Part shown: piece after piece, positions 50,407 to 59,750 of the stretch
Layout of the letters: each line of letters opens with the position of its first letter
Position numbering within the stretch: position 1 is the stretch's first letter
NCBI GenBank assembly: GCA_017545325.1
Contig: JAFWOX010000124.1
Coordinates: forward strand, 6,592-70,591
Length of the DNA stretch: 64,000 nt
DNA from: Oscillospiraceae bacterium
GTDB lineage: Bacteria > Bacillota_A > Clostridia > Oscillospirales > Oscillospiraceae
Direction of reading: 5' to 3'
Program-made: the position numbers and the translations under genes
The notes under the pieces: generated by a model
The model's input: only the letters and a program-made list of their open reading frames with translations
Told to the model about the DNA's origin: nothing
Databases searched by the model: none

Positions 50407-51432
50407 TCAGTGTTTGTATATCGTGTCACGAAGCTCCAGATAAGTATCCCGGATCAGCTGTGCCCGGTGGGAAGCTTTATCCTTGCCGACGCTGGGGGAG
50501 GCATAGCCGCCCAGGAAGCAGTAGCCGCCGCCTTCCGCCAGGGTCCTGATGGTATACCGCAGAGATTCCACGATCTCCTCATCCGTGCAGTCCGGTTCCT
50601 GAAGACGGCCTTTCGCCTCCCAACCGCCGGCCAGGACCAGGCTGTTGCCATACTTTTTCTTGATGCCGAAAACATCGTTGCAGGTCTGGCAGGGCTCCCA
50701 AAGGGTAGTGCCGACGGACCGCATCATATCGATATAGCATTCGCATTTGCCGCAGTTATGGAAGGTGATGGGCAACCCTCGCTCCACGCCGAAGGCAGCC
50801 TGACGCCGATACTGGGGAACAAAAATATCCTCGTAGGATTCCGGAGACATAAACGGCGCGCCCCATCCAGCGGTGTCGTCCTTCAGGGAAATCACATCCG
50901 GTTGGTAATAGTCGATGATATGGGCGCATACGTCGCAGTAGAAATCGCACAGATATTCCATCAGCGCCTTGCACTCCTCCGGCTCCTCGTAGATGGCGCA
51001 CAGACCCTCCGTAAAGCCCATGAATGCCATGAGATTTTGAAAATAGCCGAAGTGGAGATCCAGAGAAAGGGCGGTCTGGCTCCGGTCGATCCGGGAACGC
51101 TCGATATCCTCCCTGCAAAGGCGCTCCCAGTCGAAATGGGAAATATCCGGCGCCTTGATCACATCCCGCCACTGCCGGATATCCTTTAGGATAAAATCCG
51201 ACGTCTTCGGCATGGTCGCTCCGAAAACCGCATCTGAATACACATACTCCACGCCGAAAGGATCAATGCCGCCCACGTAGTTTTTCCGATGCTTCTGGAG
51301 GAATTCCGGCGAGACCAGGATACAAGGGGGCGCAGGCTGGCCCTCCGGAGGGGCCACGATGCTGTAGGCCGGGATCCATTCAGGGCATTCCCCCCGCAGG
51401 GTCATCAAAAAGTTTTCTTTCTCCGTCAACAT
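50407..51432 (-). CDS. UroD/methyltransferase-family protein (copy 2)
   Basis: 341 aa starting MLTEKENFLMTLRGECPEW at 51432; GTG at 51444 in the same frame is less likely. GGAG lies six bases upstream. Unlike copy 1 it keeps the zinc-type motif FHNCGK, and later PCQTCND and GGWEAKG, as in MtaA/CmuA-like methyltransferases. Likely handles a methylated or corrinoid-linked substrate. Promoter at 51521-51549 lies between the arms of an 11-bp inverted repeat. Confidence 0.87.
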   Translation of the reverse strand: MLTEKENFLMTLRGECPEWIPAYSIVAPPEGQPAPPCILVSPEFLQKHRKNYVGGIDPFGVEYVYSDAVFGATMPKTSDFILKDIRQWRDVIKAPDISHFDWERLCREDIERSRIDRSQTALSLDLHFGYFQNLMAFMGFTEGLCAIYEEPEECKALMEYLCDFYCDVCAHIIDYYQPDVISLKDDTAGWGAPFMSPESYEDIFVPQYRRQAAFGVERGLPITFHNCGKCECYIDMMRSVGTTLWEPCQTCNDVFGIKKKYGNSLVLAGGWEAKGRLQEPDCTDEEIVESLRYTIRTLAEGGGYCFLGGYASPSVGKDKASHRAQLIRDTYLELRDTIYKH

Positions 51433-51495
51433 GACATTCTCCACCTTCTCTCATCTCCCCCGGCGCCGACAGCGCCGTCCGTATGGTCTGATCCA

Positions 51496-51571
51496 ATGGT
51501 GAAACCTTTCTGTAATGATCATGATAGCACAGCGTCTGTCCTCTGTCCACGGAACATGCCGGTTTCACCAT
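51496..51571 (-). promoter_or_regulatory. UroD-2 promoter inside a long inverted repeat
   Basis: ATGGTGAAACC (51496-51506) and GGTTTCACCAT (51561-51571) are perfect 11-base inverted arms, 54 bases apart. Between them on the minus strand lie TGGACA (51544-51549), 17 bases, TATCAT (51521-51526). The arms thus sit just upstream of -35 and at about +10. Confidence 0.65.
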
Positions 51572-51725
51572 TCCGATTCGGCATGGAGCGCGGATAATTG
51601 CCATAATGAATACGAGACCGTTTTTCTTGTTCGCCGCCTGCTCAGGGCTTATAATGAAGACCAAAGGGAACAAATCTGAAGATCGGCAGACTGCGTTTCC
51701 CAGAGATACCGAAAGGATGGTGAAC

Positions 51726-52979
51726 ATGATACAGATTTCAGAGAGCGCCAGGATGCTGCCCGTAAGAAGGACCTGTGATGTTTTGGTGGCAGGCGGAGGT
51801 ATCGCCGGGATTGCCGCAGCCCTGGCAGCAGCCAGAGGCGGAAAAAAGGTCTTGCTTCTGGAACGGGAGTTTGCCCTTGGAGGCATGGCTACTCTCGGAC
51901 TGGTGACCATCTACCTCCCCCTCTGCGACGGAGCGGGACACCAGCTGGTATACGGGATTGGAGAGGAGCTGCTGAAGCTCTCAATCGCCCACGGAGCGGA
52001 GGCCAACTACCCCTCGGCTTGGCTGGACGGCAACGATCCGGACGCCAGAGCGAAGCAAAGATACCTGACCCAGTTCAACCCCCATCTGTTTGCCATGCGG
52101 GCAGAACAGCTCCTGCTGAACGCCGGCGTTGAACTGCTCTTCGGGACAATTGCCTGTTCCGTGCGGATGGAGGAAGGCTGTATCACCCACGTGGTTGTGG
52201 AGAACAAATCCGGACGAAGCGCAATCCAGGTCGGCTCCGTCATTGACGCCACCGGAGACGCGGATATCTGCGCTCTGGCCGGAGCCCCCACTGCGCTCCA
52301 TGAGGGCGGGAACGGGCTGGCAGGCTGGTACTATTACCAGAAGGGCAGCCAAGTGAGGCTGAAGATGTTCGGGCTGGCGGATGTGGTGCCGCCCAAGGCG
52401 CAGGATAAGCCGCTAAGGCCGGATCCCAATACCAATTACCAGGCGGCAATGGTCGGCAGCCTGAGCCGGGCTTTCCGTTTTTCCGGCGTGGACGGGGCGG
52501 AATTGAGTGACAGTGTGGTTCGGGTACATCAAAAAATGTATGAGGACATCATGCAGAATCACGCGGAGGATGAAACCTATCTGCCGGTAACCATGTCCAC
52601 CATCCCGCTTGTTCGTATGTCCCGGCGTCTTTGCGGCGCATACACCCTGGATGACAGCGAGGAGCGCGTCTCCTTCCCGGACAGCATCGGCATGACCGGA
52701 GACTGGCGCAAACGCGGCCCCGCTTATGAGCTCCCCTATCGGACCCTGTTCTGTCCAGAGATCCCCAATCTGCTTGCCGCCGGGCGGGATATCTCTGTCA
52801 CAGACCGCATGTGGGATATCACCCGGGTCATCCCGGGCTGTGCTGTGACCGGCGAAGCGGCCGGAACGGCGGCTGCTCTGGGGACCGATTTTCCCGCATT
52901 AAACGTAGGCTTTCTGCAGCAGACGCTGAAGAAAAACGGCGTGCGCCTGCATCTGGACGAGGTACTCCCGGAGAGGTAA
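51726..52979 (+). CDS. FAD-dependent oxidoreductase
   Basis: 417 aa. FAD motif VLVAGGGIAGIAAALAAARGG near residue 20, then LLLEREFALGGMATLGLV, which marks the FAD_oxidored group that includes hydroxylating and dehydrogenating flavoproteins. C-terminal FAD contact region LLAAGRDISVTDRMW. Start ATG at 51726 with AAAGG upstream; ATG at 51717 lies too close to that site. Divergent from UroD-2. Probably part of the same catabolic cluster. Confidence 0.88.
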   Translation: MIQISESARMLPVRRTCDVLVAGGGIAGIAAALAAARGGKKVLLLEREFALGGMATLGLVTIYLPLCDGAGHQLVYGIGEELLKLSIAHGAEANYPSAWLDGNDPDARAKQRYLTQFNPHLFAMRAEQLLLNAGVELLFGTIACSVRMEEGCITHVVVENKSGRSAIQVGSVIDATGDADICALAGAPTALHEGGNGLAGWYYYQKGSQVRLKMFGLADVVPPKAQDKPLRPDPNTNYQAAMVGSLSRAFRFSGVDGAELSDSVVRVHQKMYEDIMQNHAEDETYLPVTMSTIPLVRMSRRLCGAYTLDDSEERVSFPDSIGMTGDWRKRGPAYELPYRTLFCPEIPNLLAAGRDISVTDRMWDITRVIPGCAVTGEAAGTAAALGTDFPALNVGFLQQTLKKNGVRLHLDEVLPER

Positions 52980-53052
52980 GCCGCAAAGAGCCCGAAAAGC
53001 AAAACCGAGGAGGCTGATCAAGGTCTCCTCGGTTGTATTGTGAAACGGGCCA

Positions 53053-53982
53053 TTATGCCATGGACCTTCGCTGACAGGGAATAGCGGACTGACACTTTCC
53101 GCATCCATACCTGGGGGAGTGATCGACGGAGACCTTTCTCACATATGTGCCGCATTTTCCCTTGTCCTTGCTGCAATCCGTACGGATGGCTTTTGCCGGG
53201 CATCGGGTTATGCAGGCGCCGCACCTGCTGCAGTACCCGAGATAATCCTGATAATCCTTCTTATCCGGTTCACAGGGCCAGTCCGTCACTACGCTGATCA
53301 GCCTGCCCGCGCTTCCTGCACGGGTAATCAGGCAGGTGCTCAGGCCGAAAGTCCCCAGTCCCGCAACATATCCCACATGTCTTTCCGACCAGTTTGACGT
53401 CAACGTATGTTTATCTTCCGCGTCTTTTTCCGCGATCGTGATCAATTGGAATCTGCTGTCCGCCTGAGGGACGACCGCCTGCCACCCTTCGTTCCGAAGC
53501 GCCTCCGCCACAGCGAGGCCAGTGGCCAACAGGTGATTCTGCCCGTCCACCCGGGTGAACATCCATTCCATGGATGGGAGCAGCGGATCCTCCAAATTGG
53601 ATTCCAGGACCCGGTCAGAATAGGGCAGGAAAATAGAGATCACGCTTTTGGCTTCAGGAAGAAAATCCGTCGGAAGAAGATGATAGGATCCTACCACATC
53701 TTCCCTCTGCAGCTCCAGAAAGCCCGGATCATCGGCTGCTCCGACGGAAAAAATGGGATCTCCGAAGAAGCGCAGACCGATATACTTGTCCTCTTTATCC
53801 TTGTTATAGATCATCGGATCGAAATCCGCTTTTCCGAAATAGTTATTCTTGCGGAATCCGTTGGAATCCTCCTGCCGGAGCTGTCTTTGGGCCTCCTCTT
53901 CCGTGATCCGCGGCTGCAGATAATTGGTGGGGGATTCCTGCGATAATGCGCTGATGATTCTCTGCAGGTCTTTCCGGTTCAA
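53053..53982 (-). CDS. 4Fe-4S protein, QueG/reductive-dehalogenase-like
   Basis: 309 aa from a TTG start at 53982, which has AAGGAG upstream; the open frame before it (to 54147) is not protein-like. The C-terminal two-cluster ferredoxin region has CSRCGACITRCPAKAI and CGKCQSAIPC. The middle part (VISIFLPYSD.., YVAGLGTFGLSTCLIT) is like epoxyqueuosine reductase and reductive dehalogenases. A cobalamin-binding partner is not evident in the sequence. It lies behind the aconitase X genes on the same strand with a 176-base gap. Confidence 0.82.
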   Translation of the reverse strand: MNRKDLQRIISALSQESPTNYLQPRITEEEAQRQLRQEDSNGFRKNNYFGKADFDPMIYNKDKEDKYIGLRFFGDPIFSVGAADDPGFLELQREDVVGSYHLLPTDFLPEAKSVISIFLPYSDRVLESNLEDPLLPSMEWMFTRVDGQNHLLATGLAVAEALRNEGWQAVVPQADSRFQLITIAEKDAEDKHTLTSNWSERHVGYVAGLGTFGLSTCLITRAGSAGRLISVVTDWPCEPDKKDYQDYLGYCSRCGACITRCPAKAIRTDCSKDKGKCGTYVRKVSVDHSPRYGCGKCQSAIPCQRRSMA

Positions 53983-54158
53983 AATTCTTCTCTCCTTTCC
54001 ACATAATATGCCGGAACTGTCCGTTCTTTCATCCGGAGTAGTCTTGTCCGGCAGCATGGGGCAATCTGCAGGAGTATCCATGGATCCAATCGCGACTCCG
54101 CCGAAAGGCCGCATACGAGGCGGGAAGGGGCTCCCCCTTCCCGCCAAACCTGCCGGTA

Positions 54159-54560
54159 TCAGTCCTTCTTTGTGACTTCAATATAGCCCTCATCTGCATT
54201 GACCAGAACCATATCTCCGGTCTCGATCACCGTCATGGGATCGATCTCGAAATTCGTCATGCTGGGCACGTGGGACTGAAGCGTACACAATACGTTCAAT
54301 GCGCTGAACTGGGTATGAATGAATGCCGCAGGTTTTGCGCCAAGCCCGTATGCCATAAATCCGCCTGAGCCTCGGGGAGAGGGGAAAACCAGGACCTTTC
54401 CCGTATAGGGAACCTTGAACAGGGGATGGCCTCGCTCCACGGTATAACCGCCCCGGGAATTGACATTTGTAAAGCCTTGCATCGGCGCTGGGGAAACCAA
54501 CGCTTCAGCTTCCACGACGCCGGGCCACATGACCTGACCCTTGATGCGGATCTTTCTCAT
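54159..54560 (-). CDS. Aconitase X, small (swivel) subunit
   Basis: 133 aa, the DUF126-type swivel domain. VLVFPSPRGSGGFM contains the conserved serine loop of aconitases. Three bases behind the large subunit gene, so they are co-translated. Together they form a dehydratase; known bacterial AcnX enzymes act on cis-3-hydroxyproline, and an archaeal form acts on phosphomevalonate. The substrate here is unknown. Confidence 0.9.
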   Translation of the reverse strand: MRKIRIKGQVMWPGVVEAEALVSPAPMQGFTNVNSRGGYTVERGHPLFKVPYTGKVLVFPSPRGSGGFMAYGLGAKPAAFIHTQFSALNVLCTLQSHVPSMTNFEIDPMTVIETGDMVLVNADEGYIEVTKKD

Positions 54561-54563
54561 GCC

Positions 54564-55874
54564 TTACCTCCATTCTCCGTGCCAGAATCCGGTGAGCGCT
54601 GCGTCAATGCACTCCTCCGTAGTTCCGTAGCATACCTGCAGCTGCTTGTCCTCATCTGGATAGCAGCCTGTCACATAATTCGCCTGCTTTGCGGTATCCA
54701 CTGCGATGCATTCGACTCCCTCCGGCACGCCGCCCATGGCTGCCAGACAGGCGCCGGACATCAGCGTGGCTCCCGCATCGGCAAAGATTTTCACATAGCC
54801 CTGCTCCAACGCGGCGGTATACAGCCAGGGCGCTGTCATGATCCACATGGGGATCACGCACTTTTTCCCCTCCAGCTTCCGTGCCAGCTTCATCAGGTCC
54901 ACCATGTTCAGGTGAGGACAGCCCAGATAGACCAGGTCAACTTTGTCGGTTTTGTGGGCATTCAGGTAATCGTAGGCTCTCTTCAGTTCCGTTTCACCCA
55001 CCAGCGTTTCCCAGGCAGGTTTCTTCCCGCCGAAGGCATACTCCAGCGTCGGCGCCTCGGGCGTGGAACCGGGAATATGGTACATGGGAACACCGCCGCC
55101 GGTGTGGATAGCGGAGTTCAGCTTCTGGTACTGCGTCGTGGTGGGTCTCGCCGTGCCCGTCAGCACAGGGATCTCACACTGTACCGCAGCTCCTACCGCA
55201 TAGCCGAAAACATCCCATTCCATATCCGTATGGATAAGGCGGTCTGTTTTCACCAGCACGGTTCCCCAGCGGTTCTCCGTAATATGCATACCATAATAAG
55301 GAGCTTTCCCCAGGTAGCAGGTGGCAAAGGACCCGTCGAAATTCGTTCGTGCACCCAGGACCGCGTTGCAGTAAGGGATCTGACTGCTCTCAAACCAGCT
55401 GCAGTGCTGCCCGATGCTGGGCCAATAGGTCATGGTCAGGTAATTTGCGCAGGAACAGGAGGTCATGAGGCCCATTTTCTTCAGCGCCTTGAATTCCCGC
55501 TCATGAAGCGCGCGCTTGTGGTACTCCGGATCATCGTGTCTGCTTTCCTTGCGGCCATAAGCGCAGATATTGCAGCTCTCCCAGCCGTGCAAGGCCGTGA
55601 ACTCCGGCGCCGGGGCTTTGTTGGCATAGGAGGGGATGGCAAACGTCTCTCCGGCGGCGGCAATCTCCTCCAAATCCTCTACCGTGATGCCATAATAACT
55701 GGAAAGGCTGAGACCTGGGCTATGGAAATCGCCGGTGCCATCCAGATCCACAAGACACTCGGCTCCGGAGATCCGGCAAGCCTCCAGCAAATACTCCATG
55801 CATACCCGGGCAACCTTTCCCCGTTCTCCCTGAAGGATGCGCTTTTCATCGTCTGTCAGTCTGACCTCAATCAT
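54564..55874 (-). CDS. Aconitase X, large catalytic subunit
   Basis: 436 aa, DUF521/AcnX catalytic domain. Motifs include SCSCANYLTMTYWPSIGQHC, with cysteines for the iron site, NAVLGARTNFDGS, and GCPHLNMVDL. Start at 55874 follows AAGGAGG. Promoter at 55936-55964. No hydroxyproline epimerase or proline racemase lies in the window, so assignment to that pathway is not supported by context. Confidence 0.9.
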   Translation of the reverse strand: MIEVRLTDDEKRILQGERGKVARVCMEYLLEACRISGAECLVDLDGTGDFHSPGLSLSSYYGITVEDLEEIAAAGETFAIPSYANKAPAPEFTALHGWESCNICAYGRKESRHDDPEYHKRALHEREFKALKKMGLMTSCSCANYLTMTYWPSIGQHCSWFESSQIPYCNAVLGARTNFDGSFATCYLGKAPYYGMHITENRWGTVLVKTDRLIHTDMEWDVFGYAVGAAVQCEIPVLTGTARPTTTQYQKLNSAIHTGGGVPMYHIPGSTPEAPTLEYAFGGKKPAWETLVGETELKRAYDYLNAHKTDKVDLVYLGCPHLNMVDLMKLARKLEGKKCVIPMWIMTAPWLYTAALEQGYVKIFADAGATLMSGACLAAMGGVPEGVECIAVDTAKQANYVTGCYPDEDKQLQVCYGTTEECIDAALTGFWHGEWR

Positions 55875-55935
55875 GAAAATCCTCCTTTGCTCTCGAGTGT
55901 TCCAATCATATCTCTTGGCATTCAGATTTAATTTT

Positions 55936-55964
55936 ATTTTGCGCGCATGAAAGAGGATTGTCAA
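55936..55964 (-). promoter_or_regulatory. Promoter of the aconitase X genes
   Basis: Minus strand TTGACA (55959-55964), 17 bases, CAAAAT (55936-55941). Confidence 0.6.
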
Positions 55965-56095
55965 ATGCCTTTAACGCCTCTGGTATGACGTTCACAGCAT
56001 GGCAAAGCCGCATTGGGAAACCCTCGAAAAATGCAGAGGACGCCATATCAAGACCGAGCTGCTTTTCTTGCGTTCTTTGCCCTGCGAAGCAAATA

Positions 56096-56146
56096 CCGGA
56101 GAAGGCGGCCCGTTTCCATGATCAGGAAACGAAGCCGTCTCTCCGG
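56096..56146. terminator. Long imperfect hairpin upstream of the nagB 3' end
   Basis: CCGGAGA.GGC..CGTTTCC folds back on GGAAACG..GCC..TCTCCGG across a seven-base loop. It lies 23 bases past the nagB stop codon on the minus strand and probably ends that transcript. Confidence 0.55.
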
Positions 56147-56169
56147 TCTATTCGGGCTAAAGCAGCGTT

Positions 56170-56973
56170 TTACAGTCTTTCCTTCCCCTCGATATCCAGG
56201 AAGTATTTATAGGTGTCCACGGTGAGCTCGCCGCAGGCGGCCTCGTCGCAGGCGATGATGGCGCCGTTATGCAGCTGCAGGGCGGAGCAGGTCCATTTGT
56301 GGCTCACGCCGCCCTCAACGGTGGCGGCCAGCGCCCGGGCCTTATTATGCCCGTTGATGAGGATCAGCACCTCTTTGGAATCCGTCACGGTCCCCACCCC
56401 CACGGACAGGGCCTGGGCGGGCACCTTCTCCGGGTCGCCGCCGAAGAAGCGGGAATTGACGATGCGGGTATCCGTGGTGAGGTTCCGCACGCCGGTGCGG
56501 GAGGCCAGGCTGGTATAGGGCTCATTGAAGGCGATATGCCCGTCCACGCCGATGCCGCCCATGAACAGGTCGATGCCGCCATAGGAGGCGATCTTTTCCT
56601 CGTACCGCCGGCACTCCCCCTCCGGATCTTCGGTCATGCCGTTGAGGATATTGATATTCTCCGGCTTCATGTCCGTCAGATGATCGAAGAAGTTCTCATG
56701 CATGAAGTACCAGTAGGACTGGTCGTGCTCATGGGGCAGACCCAGGTACTCATCCATATTGAAGGTGACCACGTTGGCAAAGGACAGCTCCCCCGCCCGG
56801 TTCATCCGGGCCAGCTCCTTGTACACCCCGATGGGGCTGGAGCCGGTGGGCAGACCCAGGACGAAGGGACGCCCCTTCTCCGGTCCGGCATTGTGGGCAT
56901 TGATCTTCCCGGCGATATATCGAGCGGCCCAGAGGCTCATTTTTTCGTAGTTTTCCTGAATGACCACGCGCAT
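56170..56973 (-). CDS. nagB: Glucosamine-6-phosphate deaminase
   Basis: 267 aa. Converts glucosamine-6-phosphate to fructose-6-phosphate and ammonia. [30 protein letters not shown] with the catalytic Asp, and [14 protein letters not shown] are diagnostic. Start at 56973 follows AAGGGGA. Stands alone; no nagA next to it. Confidence 0.96.
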   Translation of the reverse strand: MRVVIQENYEKMSLWAARYIAGKINAHNAGPEKGRPFVLGLPTGSSPIGVYKELARMNRAGELSFANVVTFNMDEYLGLPHEHDQSYWYFMHENFFDHLTDMKPENINILNGMTEDPEGECRRYEEKIASYGGIDLFMGGIGVDGHIAFNEPYTSLASRTGVRNLTTDTRIVNSRFFGGDPEKVPAQALSVGVGTVTDSKEVLILINGHNKARALAATVEGGVSHKWTCSALQLHNGAIIACDEAACGELTVDTYKYFLDIEGKERL

Positions 56974-57164
56974 GGCTGACATCCCCTTTGATTTCAAGAT
57001 GGACACAGTTTACCCCATGAAACGGACATTCGTCAACGGGTCCTTTGCCGTTTCCTGTCTTCGGACGGCCTTCCTGCCCGCCGGTCTTGCTCCGCGGCCG
57101 GCACGAGGATATAATGGCAGAAAACCGGCGGGCCGTCCGCACGGCCCGGGACAGGGAGGAAAAC

Positions 57165-57449
57165 ATGCTGGTATTTCACGTCACGTTCAAATGCAGACCG
57201 GGAACGCGGGAAGCCTTTCTGGAAAAGCTCACGGAAGAGGGGATCGTCGCCGCCTGCCGCGGCGAAGAAGGGAATCTCGGGTACGATTATTTCTTCTCTG
57301 CGGAAAATGGCTGCGATCTGCTCCTGATCGAAAAATGGAGGGATTTCGACGCCCTGGCCGGGCATGCCCGGCAGCCGCACATGGCCAGGATGGACGAGAT
57401 CAAGGCGGAATACGTCGCCGATATGACCCTGGAAAAGCTGGAGGGCTGA
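57165..57449 (+). CDS. ABM-domain protein (putative quinol monooxygenase type)
   Basis: 94 aa, single antibiotic-biosynthesis-monooxygenase fold: VFHVTFKCRPGTREAFLEKL, GNLGYDYFF, LLIEKWRDFDALAGHARQPHM. Start ATG follows GGGAGGAAA. Such small proteins often degrade quinones or simply bind them; no partner is evident. Confidence 0.88.
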   Translation: MLVFHVTFKCRPGTREAFLEKLTEEGIVAACRGEEGNLGYDYFFSAENGCDLLLIEKWRDFDALAGHARQPHMARMDEIKAEYVADMTLEKLEG

Positions 57450-57518
57450 CGGCGGCTGTCGGCAAAGAACGGGCCGGCCCGTCTGCGGACGGATCGGCCC
57501 CGTATCTCTTTTATGCTG

Positions 57519-57680
57519 TTATTCCTGCGCCGGCTCCGGCCAGCGGCAGACGGAATCCCGGTCCCGGTAGAACCGGCAGACCTCGCAGTATTCCGGCTCC
57601 TCGATCAGGGAGCTGCTGCAGCGCCGGAAGCGGGCGCAGAACCCCTCCGGCTCGACCTGGGGACAGTCTCTCTTTTCCAT
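57519..57680 (-). CDS. Small six-cysteine protein
   Basis: 53 aa starting MEKRDCPQVE at 57680 with GAGGG six bases upstream. Cysteines at about 6, 15, 21, 32, 35 and 45, with the pair YCEVC. Could bind zinc or an iron-sulfur cluster. It follows the acetyltransferase stop by 34 bases on the same strand. Family not recognised. Confidence 0.65.
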   Translation of the reverse strand: MEKRDCPQVEPEGFCARFRRCSSSLIEEPEYCEVCRFYRDRDSVCRWPEPAQE

Positions 57681-57714
57681 GCTTTTCCCTCTTTCTGCCG
57701 CTTCGGGCGTCCGC

Positions 57715-58215
57715 TTACAGGAAGGGATCCGGGTCGTCCCCGAAGTCGTCAAAATCGCCGTAGCTGTCGGAGTCCCGCACGAAGCGGGGGCCCTCCCGGC
57801 CTTCTCCGGCGGGAACGAAGCCGCATTTCTCCAGAACGCGGCGGGACGCCGCGTTATCCGCCTCCGTCTCCGCGGCCACCGAGGTCACGCCGGGCTGGTC
57901 GAAGGCCCAGGCCAGAATGGTCTCCACCGCCTCCGTGGCATAGCCGAAGCCCCGGTATTCCTCCGCGATCCCGTAGCCCAGCTCCACGACCCCGTCCTCC
58001 GGGACGCCCTTGAAGGACAGATTCCCGATGCAGGCGCCGTCCTTCCGGACGATCAGCCAGAGGGCATACCAGCCCCAGTCCTCCGGATGGTCCAGGCTGC
58101 CCCGCAGCATTTCCCCATAGGCCTCCCGAAGGTGCTCGTCCGCCTCCCGGGCCAGGATGCCGTTCATCTCCTCTTCCGAGGCCGCATAGATCACCAGGCG
58201 GTCCGCTTCCAGCAT
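57715..58215 (-). CDS. GNAT family N-acetyltransferase
   Basis: 166 aa, RimJ-like: acetyl-CoA loop EEYRGFGYATEAVETILAWA, then AAETEADNAASRRVLEKCGF. Start at MLEADRLVIY (58215) with GGGGGAAGG upstream; nine further in-frame codons lie upstream. Ends in an Asp-rich tail (DFDDFGDDPDP). Substrate unknown. Confidence 0.88.
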   Translation of the reverse strand: MLEADRLVIYAASEEEMNGILAREADEHLREAYGEMLRGSLDHPEDWGWYALWLIVRKDGACIGNLSFKGVPEDGVVELGYGIAEEYRGFGYATEAVETILAWAFDQPGVTSVAAETEADNAASRRVLEKCGFVPAGEGREGPRFVRDSDSYGDFDDFGDDPDPFL

Positions 58216-58588
58216 CTTGCCTTCCCCCTCTCCTCGTCCCATTCAGGATTTCCCGCTTATTGTAGCATCATTTTCCCCCAAGGGCCAGAGGGAGAATGGA
58301 ATTCCCGGCGTTTTTTCCGGAATTCGGCAGACAAAAAACGGGAACCGCGGACGAAGCGCGGTTACGGGGGACAGGGAGGGGGAAGAAACGGATATCCGGT
58401 TTTCCTCTTCAAGGAAATCCAACTTCGGTCTACCTCCGTTCCCAATCGTTTCCCTGCTGCCTTGTATTCTGTGCTTTCATCATTTATACTAAAGGAAATT
58501 CCAGGCTATCGACGGGAGCATTCATACAGCTGTTCCCAAATCGAAAAAAAGGTCGGCAAAACCGATCATAACGGAGGAAGGAAGCAGG
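58216..58588. promoter_or_regulatory. Intergenic region with promoter for the phosphatase gene
   Basis: No gene seen. Plus-strand TTGTAT (58462-58467), 17 bases, TATACT (58485-58490). The ribosome site GGAGGAAGG precedes the start at 58589. Confidence 0.55.
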
Positions 58589-59377
58589 ATGACCAGAATC
58601 ACCAGCAAGTATATTGATATTCCGGGGATGAACAACACCCGCGACCTTGGGGGGATGCGCACGAAGGACGGACGCGCGATCAAGCCGAACCTGCTCTACC
58701 GGAGCTCGAAGCTCGGCAAGCTGGAGGATAAGGACTGGTTCACCCGGAACGTATCCCTGGTGGTGGATATGCGGTCTTCCCGGGAGATCGTCGAGAGCCC
58801 GGATCCCCAGATCCCGGGGGTGGATTATCTGCATCTGCCGATCTTCGAGATGCTGGCCGCAGGCGTCTCCCGGGACAAGGAGTCCGACAGGCGGATGACC
58901 GTGCCGAACATAGAGACGGCGATAAAAAGCATGTCTTCGGTATACGCCCGTTTTGTGAACGACGAGTTCTGCCTCTATCAGTACCGTCGGTTCATCCGGC
59001 TGTTTTTTGCGCCCCGGGAGAAGGGGATCCTCTGGCACTGCTCCGCCGGCAAGGACAGGACCGGCACCGGCGCGCTCTTCCTCCTGGAGCTGCTGGGCGT
59101 GGACCGGGAGGACATCATTGCCGACTACCTGATGACCAACGAATACCTGAAGGACGAGATCCGGGAGTTTGTGGATAAGGCGGCGGAACGCAGCGGCGGC
59201 ATGGACGAGGAAGCCAGAAAGGGCATGTTCGTCCTGATGGGCGCCCACGAGAGATATCCCCTTACCGTCTACGAAGAAGCGGAAGCAAAGTATGGCAGCT
59301 TCGACGCCTTTCTCCGGGAAGGGCTGGGCGTCAGCGACGCGGAGCGGGAGGAGCTCCGGCGGCGGTATCTGGAGTAA
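58589..59377 (+). CDS. Tyrosine/serine protein phosphatase (Y_phosphatase3 type)
   Basis: 262 aa. Signature loop HCSAGKDRTGTGA with catalytic Cys and Arg, and the N-terminal NTRDLGGMRTKDGR common to this group. Cytoplasmic. Substrate could be a phosphoprotein or phosphoinositide. Start ATG with GGAGGAAGG upstream. Confidence 0.92.
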   Translation: MTRITSKYIDIPGMNNTRDLGGMRTKDGRAIKPNLLYRSSKLGKLEDKDWFTRNVSLVVDMRSSREIVESPDPQIPGVDYLHLPIFEMLAAGVSRDKESDRRMTVPNIETAIKSMSSVYARFVNDEFCLYQYRRFIRLFFAPREKGILWHCSAGKDRTGTGALFLLELLGVDREDIIADYLMTNEYLKDEIREFVDKAAERSGGMDEEARKGMFVLMGAHERYPLTVYEEAEAKYGSFDAFLREGLGVSDAEREELRRRYLE

Positions 59378-59723
59378 GGGGATACACGCCCGGAATCACC
59401 GGGGAGCCAATCCGCGCATACAGGAGAATCAGCGGGAAAAAGTCAGGAGTCAGCGGGGACCGTCCCCCGCTGACTCCGTTTATGTCCAGCATCTTTTGCA
59501 GCATAGCTCCGCCGCCGTGACGCAGAGGTATATCGGCATTGAGCCGCAGAGGATTGTAAATAGGGACGTTTCTGATCGACATTGACTCCCCTGTATTGTG
59601 TCAATTAGAACCGTCCCTATTGACACACAAATCCGGCCAATTAATAGTCAAATATACATTGACATTCCACCTGATATTGTGGTATTAATAATGTTGTAAT
59701 TTTTAGAAGGAGCGTTACACCTC
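59378..59723. other. Boundary region of the erm insert
   Basis: No gene. Contains the left inverted-repeat element (59559-59621) and the erm promoter TTGACA (59659-59664), 18 bases, TATTAA (59683-59688). GC content drops sharply from about 59630 onward. Confidence 0.65.
59559..59621. repeat. Inverted-repeat element, left copy
   Basis: AATAGGGACG-TTTCT and AGAACCGTCCCTATT are inverted arms with one mismatch. The core GATCGACATTGACTCCCC and the TGTATTGTGT run match the right copy at 60912-60984. The two copies bracket the erm gene in the same orientation. Confidence 0.75.
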
Positions 59724-59750
59724 ATGGCATTTATTCGTCGTCGCAGATAA
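59724..59750 (+). CDS. erm leader peptide MAFIRRRR
   Basis: Eight codons, ATG GCA TTT ATT CGT CGT CGC AGA, then TAA. GAAGGAG lies 11 bases upstream and the promoter 36 bases upstream. The arginine run contains the R-x-R type motif at which macrolide-bound ribosomes stall in known erm leaders. The attenuator stem starts at the base after the stop codon. Confidence 0.75.
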   Translation: MAFIRRRR

